64,000 nucleotides of DNA from the NCBI GenBank assembly GCA_009823505.1, contig VZQC01013302.1, positions 2,807,317 through 2,871,316 of the forward strand, read 5' to 3'. This DNA comes from Rhizomys pruinosus (taxonomy: Eukaryota; Chordata; Mammalia; Rodentia; Spalacidae). Below, one piece after another: positions 59,285-64,000 of the stretch (the stretch's first letter is position 1; the number at the start of each line of letters is the position of its first letter). A program made the position numbers and the translations under genes. The notes under the pieces were generated by a model. It was given only the letters and a program-made list of their open reading frames with translations, was not told the DNA's origin and did not search any database.

Positions 59285-59379
59285 GAGCTAAGGAGATCAC
59301 AGTGGCAGAATGCTTGCATAGCATATATCAAATTACGTGAGTTCAACCCCAGCACTGAAAAAATAAAGTAAAATAAAAA
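59285..59379 (+). mobile_element. ID-like SINE just upstream of the microexon
   Basis: 'gagctaaggagatcacagtg', 'gcagaatgcttgcatagcat' and 'gagttcaaccccagcactga' with an A-rich tail match a diverged ID/BC1-type element. It ends 43 bp before the exon, next to its polypyrimidine tract. Confidence 0.8.
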
Positions 59380-59422
59380 GAATTACCAAAGAAATAATAT
59401 CTTTTTTTTCCCATCTTTTCAG

Positions 59423-59448
59423 CAATCTTGACACAGAGGAACTATGTG
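59423..59448 (+). CDS. NECAB1: NECAB1 26-nt microexon completing EF-hand 2
   Basis: This very short exon supplies the last base of an Asn codon, then NLDTEELC, and ends with the first base of the next codon (Glu in NECAB1 as I remember it). Joining phase 2 (AA from the upstream exon) to C gives Asn, so the frame continues as HNTNNLDTEELC, the expected NECAB1 order. The residues finish the second EF-hand loop, with D at loop position 9 and E at position 12. Positions 3 and 5 of that loop (His, Thr, in the upstream exon) are non-canonical, suggesting weak or no calcium binding at this site. The acceptor is a strong pyrimidine run ending TTTTCAG and the donor is a near-consensus G|GTAAGT. The exon was too short to appear as an open frame and was found by looking for the continuation of the upstream exon. 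Confidence 0.94.
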
Positions 59449-62400
59449 GTAAGTTTCTTTAAGACCAATTGAACTCTCATTATTTATTTTAAAAGGAAAA
59501 ATTTCCGATATATTGCTATGTTCCTTGGGATTAAAAATTCTGGAATAAAGTAAAAGACCGAAATCTTCAGGGATGTATCTTTATCCTTGAGTTTTGCTCC
59601 ATTGCGTATATTGTTTAAATGGTTGGGCCTCATTAACTTGTTCCTTGAAAGGGAATTGTTATTGTAATTAGTGCATTCCTCACTCATTCCAAGCAGCTTC
59701 ATCACTCGCTCCACCTTACACTGTGCAGGCTTTTGTTGCAAAGCTGTTGCCTGGAAATGTAAAAATCTCTGTCCCATGCCTGCCTAACCATTCTCGAATT
59801 TTAAACGCTGATCCAAAAAAGCAAGTACATCAAGTGAGGAAAGAGAAATCTTTGCAAATGCCTAGCACTGCGTCTTCATTTATTTTTGATTATCTTTGTG
59901 GTTGGAAACAGAAATCAGAGATAATTAATATGGAAAAACAAATAATATGAAATTTATTTTTTTTATGAAAGTGGAGCATTGTGAAACTACTGAATCTGAA
60001 GCTGTCATACATCTCTCTTGAATACTGGAAGAGTTTGTATTTTGCATTTGAGATAAATATATGAAATAACCCATTTGTACAAGTACGATATTTATTGCCT
60101 AGGTAACTTAAAACATTTTTTATGGTTTGCGTTTTTTCTTGAACTCCTAACTGAAATCTCAAGTAGCTCCTGGATATTATATAATTCTTACAACTTTAGA
60201 GTTTATCAAAATTGTCAAAAGGGCAATTTTTATAATTTTTAAAATTGGCTACCTTCTATTTCAGCAAACCAGTAGAGCAGTACCAGGGGCTATAAAGTGG
60301 CAGAATGCATGGTTTCAATGCAGTAAGTGAACAAACACGAGAATCACCAACCAGGGGTCTTTGAATTGAGCAATGGGCATAACTTCTGCTCCCTGTCCCT
60401 GTGTGCTGCTCCTCCCAGCTCAGGGAGAAGAAGCCAATAAAGAAGTGTAGAAACAATGTACCTCAGTATCACAACAGGCCAAGCTCTTGTGAGTTATGGG
60501 AAAATCCTTCCATGCCTTCACACACAGTCATAGGAGACCCCCTTCTATACACATGGTGATTATTGTACTAAGTAGACCAAATGGTCCATGTGACCATGAC
60601 ACCAGATTGATGAATAGCAAACTCCACAAACATCAAGTTGTCCTCCATTCTTTGGTAGAGAGTCCCAGCTTAGTGAAACAGAGAGAATATGGAGAACAGA
60701 GACAATGACCTTGATAATTTCATGAAGGTGGAGGCCCATTTGTTTCAGATGTCTAGCTATGTCAGGACAAAGTAATCATTGCCTCCAATTGTTCAGATAA
60801 TTCCTTTTCTATTCCACTAACTGTGCCTGGATAAAAAGAGCTGATTGAAAAAATAAAACAGCAGCTATAATAAAGGTCTTTTAAGATAAAAACATTCAGT
60901 GGCTCTTCTCCAACTACTATGTCATCTGTCATTAAGGAATATTGTATTAATCTCTACCTTCCCTTCAAACCCCTTCAAATTTTAAAGTATAATAGTGTAT
61001 CTTCACTTAATCATCCACAAAATATTTTGTTTGCCTTTCTTCTGTAAGAAAGGAGCTAGATTAGGAAACCAGCCTGTTTCCTCCCTCCCCACGCCTGCCT
61101 TATTCCTGCATAGTTTTAGCAAGGGAACTGACAGAGTTTTAATTCAACAGAATTGCTTTATATACTTTTTAAATGCAGTGACTGTGTCCCCAATCATGTC
61201 ATAATCCTTTTCATGAACGTGCATTTTAATTTCTAGGTTGCCACTTCGTTTCTCATTATTTTGTGAATAGAAAGTAAATATTTAAATTGGGTTTTGATCA
61301 GAGCCAATGCTTCAGTGTCGGCAAGTGAAATATGTAGATTCGCATCTCATACCGTTCCCTGTGTGCGTGGGAGGGGCGGCGCCTGATTGGCATAGGAAGG
61401 AGATTTCACACACCTTCTCCTAGAAATCAATTACAGACTCTAGGTATCTAAAATTTAGACTAATCAAGCTTTTGTTTAACTCATCAACTAATTCAATTAT
61501 GGACTGAAAACTCAAAATCTATTTAACAATTACTTAAAAATATCTTTAATGTTAATTTGTGAGAGTAATATATAACTAATATAAAATATATAACTAATAT
61601 AAAATTATATTACTAATATAAAATTATATAACTAATATAAAATTTTAACACTATTGTGAATATATGTGCTGAAGTACCATTAGGGAATGTTAGTGATATC
61701 ATCAAGAGAGACAAGGACATTTTGATCCTGTGTGGTAATTCCTTGTTAAGGTTTTTCTAGGCTCCACACCCACACTGATCAGCACACCAACCCCTTAATA
61801 TAATCCTTACTGTACCTTCCTGATTCTCTTAATTCAGATCATAGGGGGGACATCACTCTTTCTCTCACTCTCTCATCCATTATTTCCTTTCCTACCTAGT
61901 ACACCGCTGAAGAAGTTCTAGCAAGATACACACTTGGGGCTCATTTAAATTCATGGGAATACTTTGTGAGACAATTTCCTACTTTGACCTTTGTGTCAGT
62001 CATGAATTTTTTAGTTCTGACTTGCAATGTGTCAGCCGGACCTGAAAATTCAACACCTTGAAAGAGTGAATTGGAGAATAAAATCCCAAATCCAGAAACT
62101 CATTGCTTAGTGATTAAGCATTATTAAGTACAGAGGGGAAGGTAGAAACTAACTTCTCATTAGCATTTTATTGGTGAAGTTGCTGCATTGAATATGCATG
62201 AGAAGATCATTTTCTTTCCTGGAGATAATGTGCATAATACATCTTTTTATACAGTGTTGTTCTTTTCTTTCTACTTTTCCAATGTTCTTCATATAAACTG
62301 ATGAAGACTAGTTTTAGCATTTCTATAATTGCTATATGATTATTTTTCATAAACCTATAGAACCAATTTATAGATTTCAATAAAAATAGGTCTTCTGTCC

Positions 62401-63090
62401 AGGAAATACTTCTTGTTTTCCAAAGACAAGAGTTTCAAGCAACCAATATTTACTCTAAATATTTATTTCTCTCAGTTACATGATTTTATGGCAAAACGTA
62501 TTGGCCCAGCTCATACTGACATTCTTATTTAAACAAGAAATATGAACTACAATAACAGGAATTAGCCATTAGTCCAAGCTTAGCCACTTCTGTGGCTTCT
62601 GTTGGCTTCCTGCTTTTCTCATCCTTGGCACATATATAGGCTGCTGGAACTCTAGGATGCTATCCTTTCTCCCACAATGTTGTCTTGATTCATGGTCCTT
62701 GGTCTGTGATGAAATCTCTTAATAATTACTGTTGTTCAAGTCTCTCTTGACGGTTTCAACAACATGCCCTTAGTAATCTATAATACAGCCTGGATAGTGC
62801 TACGAACACAATTTTAGGACAGCACTCTCCTTTTCAAAATGTTTACCTGCCTGTTTGTTATCTATAGCTGTCTCAAATTTAGTTTTCACCTCATATTTTC
62901 CTAGAGAACCCGATGAAAATGATGATTTCTTGGTATCAACCCAAAGATTCTGCTTTGTCAGATGAGACCTTATCTTAATTTACAACAAATACTCCAGAAC
63001 AATGTTTCCCAAACTTAAAGGTACCCAAAGACCACCTGGCGTCTTATTGTCAAACTGTGGAGGTTAGGAGTCTTCAAAGTGTAGTTCTGT
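59449..63090 (+). other. NECAB1: Partial NECAB1 intron downstream of the microexon
   Basis: Mostly unique AT-rich sequence. I saw no further exon. Features inside are a GC-rich patch at 61361-61390 and a minisatellite at 61566-61645. Confidence 0.6.
61566..61645. repeat. 19-bp AT-rich minisatellite, about four copies
   Basis: Repeated units of the form AACTAATATAAAATTATAT vary slightly in length. Confidence 0.9.
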
Positions 63091-63096
63091 GAAATA

Positions 63097-63772
63097 CATA
63101 TTCAACTTCACGCACCCAGGACTCAGGGAACATTGTGGAAGAGGGAGCAGAAAGATTGTAAGAGCGAGGGAGGTGAAGGAAGACCAAATGGAAATGAATC
63201 CTACAAGATCCTAAGACCCTGTTCATATGAATCTACAGCATTGGTGCCAGCATGCTCAAGACCCAACCAGAGAAAAACCCAGCATAGAACTCTAGAAATG
63301 GGAAGAAGAACCCAAATTTAGCTGAAGAAATATTGTTTACGGTTGGGTGAGGAAGACCTGTCCTTCTTTAAGAGAGGGATTCTCTCTCTCTTCTTTTTTT
63401 TTTGTTTTGTTTTGTTTTTGGTCTTTTCGAGGCAGGGTCTCCCTGTTGCCCCCAGCTGTCCTGGAACTTGCTCTGTAAACCAGGCTGGACTTGAACTCAC
63501 AAAGATCCGCCTGCCTCTGCCTCCCAAGTGCTGTGATTAAAGGCGTGCACCACCACGCCAGGCCAAGAGAGGGATTCTCTCTTAAAGGCTGACTAGAGCT
63601 CAGAGGATGAACTCTGAGGAATAGCTGGGGAGAGTGATTTGGCACAATAGAGCCTCACAAAAATGACAGAATTATGAACTCCTGGGGGAGGTGGGAGGGT
63701 GCCAGTGGAGAGGGGGTATAAAGGCAATTGAGACTAATTGAAAATTATGTATGAAATAAAGATTATAATTAT
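63097..63772 (+). mobile_element. L1 3'-UTR end (Lx-like), plus strand
   Basis: It is the same sequence as 4.42-4.88 kb ('gattgtaagagcgagggagg', 'aaatgggaagaagaaccc') with an A-rich end near 63755. A B1 is inserted within it and another B1 is inserted at its end. Confidence 0.8.
63388..63564 (-). mobile_element. B1 SINE with 18-bp TSD inside L1 3' UTR
   Basis: A reverse B1 is flanked by AAGAGAGGGATTCTCTCT at 63370-63387 and 63565-63582. Confidence 0.96.
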
Positions 63773-63773
63773 A

Positions 63774-63926
63774 GCCATGCATGGTGGCGCACACCTTTAA
63801 CCCTAGCACTTGGGAGGCAGAGGCAGGCAGATCTTTGTGAGTTCAAGGGCAGCCTGGTCTACAGAGTGAGGACAGCTGGGGCTACAAGGAGACCCTGTCT
63901 TGAAAAGACCAAAAAAAAAAAAAAAA
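63774..63926 (+). mobile_element. B1 SINE with 16-bp TSD at the L1 tail
   Basis: A forward B1 is flanked by AAAGATTATAATTATA at 63758-63773 and 63927-63942. It has a 17-18 bp A tail. Confidence 0.96.
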
Positions 63927-64000
63927 AAAGATTATAATTATAAAAAATACACACATGATAAAAGATAAAACCAAAAAAATCTTGTGATTCAGCAGGTCTG

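Larger units (their letters stand above)
2069..59422 (+). other. NECAB1: NECAB1 57,354-bp phase-2 intron
   Basis: The intron runs from GTAAGG after the first exon to TTTTCAG before the microexon. It begins in the sixth codon of EF-hand loop 2. Its content is overwhelmingly transposable-element sequence and AT-rich unique DNA. I saw no additional NECAB1 exon inside it, and the two exons join in frame without one. Confidence 0.9.

Noticed and set aside
1..64000. Bacterial or phage-like operon, CRISPR array or toxin-antitoxin system
   Set aside because: The window has spliced NECAB1 exons and dense rodent SINE/LINE/LTR content. Direct repeats are tandem microsatellites or dispersed transposons, with no spacer structure.

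Overview
This is vertebrate nuclear DNA from a muroid rodent. It is AT-rich and dense in B1, B2 and ID/B4 SINEs, rodent L1 (Lx-like 3' regions) and MaLR-type LTR elements, with older MIR, L2 and MLT1 relics. The commonest young B2 copies differ from what I recall of the house-mouse and rat consensus sequences: they have an internal duplication and a different 3' half. I therefore suspect a non-Mus, non-Rattus muroid, but the species is not proven from this window.

The only gene I can support is NECAB1 (N-terminal EF-hand calcium-binding protein 1), plus strand, represented by two coding exons. The first (1960-2068, 109 nt) encodes the end of EF-hand loop 1 and most of EF-hand 2. The second (59423-59448) is a 26-nt microexon that continues the protein in frame. 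A 57,354-bp intron lies between them. Bases 1-1959 and 59449-64000 are parts of the flanking introns.

Layout: 1-1143 is the 3' end of a plus-strand L1. 2.1-20.8 kb is intron with scattered SINEs, MIR/L2/MLT1 relics and an L1 3'-UTR piece near 4 kb. 20.87-22.86 kb holds a structurally complete non-autonomous MaLR/ERVL-type element with two LTRs, a target-site duplication and a primer-binding site. 25.4-29.2 kb is an internally deleted minus-strand L1 broken up by SINEs and a 149-nt pure pyrimidine tract. 31.3-38 kb holds L1 3'-region pieces and SINEs. 41.24-47.58 kb is an apparently full-length minus-strand L1 with a 16-bp target-site duplication and damaged ORFs. 54.5-57.2 kb is a nested stack of LTR elements and SINEs, followed by a solo LTR at 57.68-58.04 kb. 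A 5'-truncated L1 and an ID element lie directly upstream of the microexon. 60-63 kb is mostly unique AT-rich intron.

I saw no prokaryotic gene, CRISPR array, rRNA, tRNA gene or CpG island. Nearly all open frames in the window are chance frames or translations of repeats. The points most worth checking are the MaLR element with a long antisense frame, the nested stack, the full-length L1 with a broken catalytic motif, the pure pyrimidine tract, the B2 subfamily with an internal duplication, and the transposon cluster beside the microexon.
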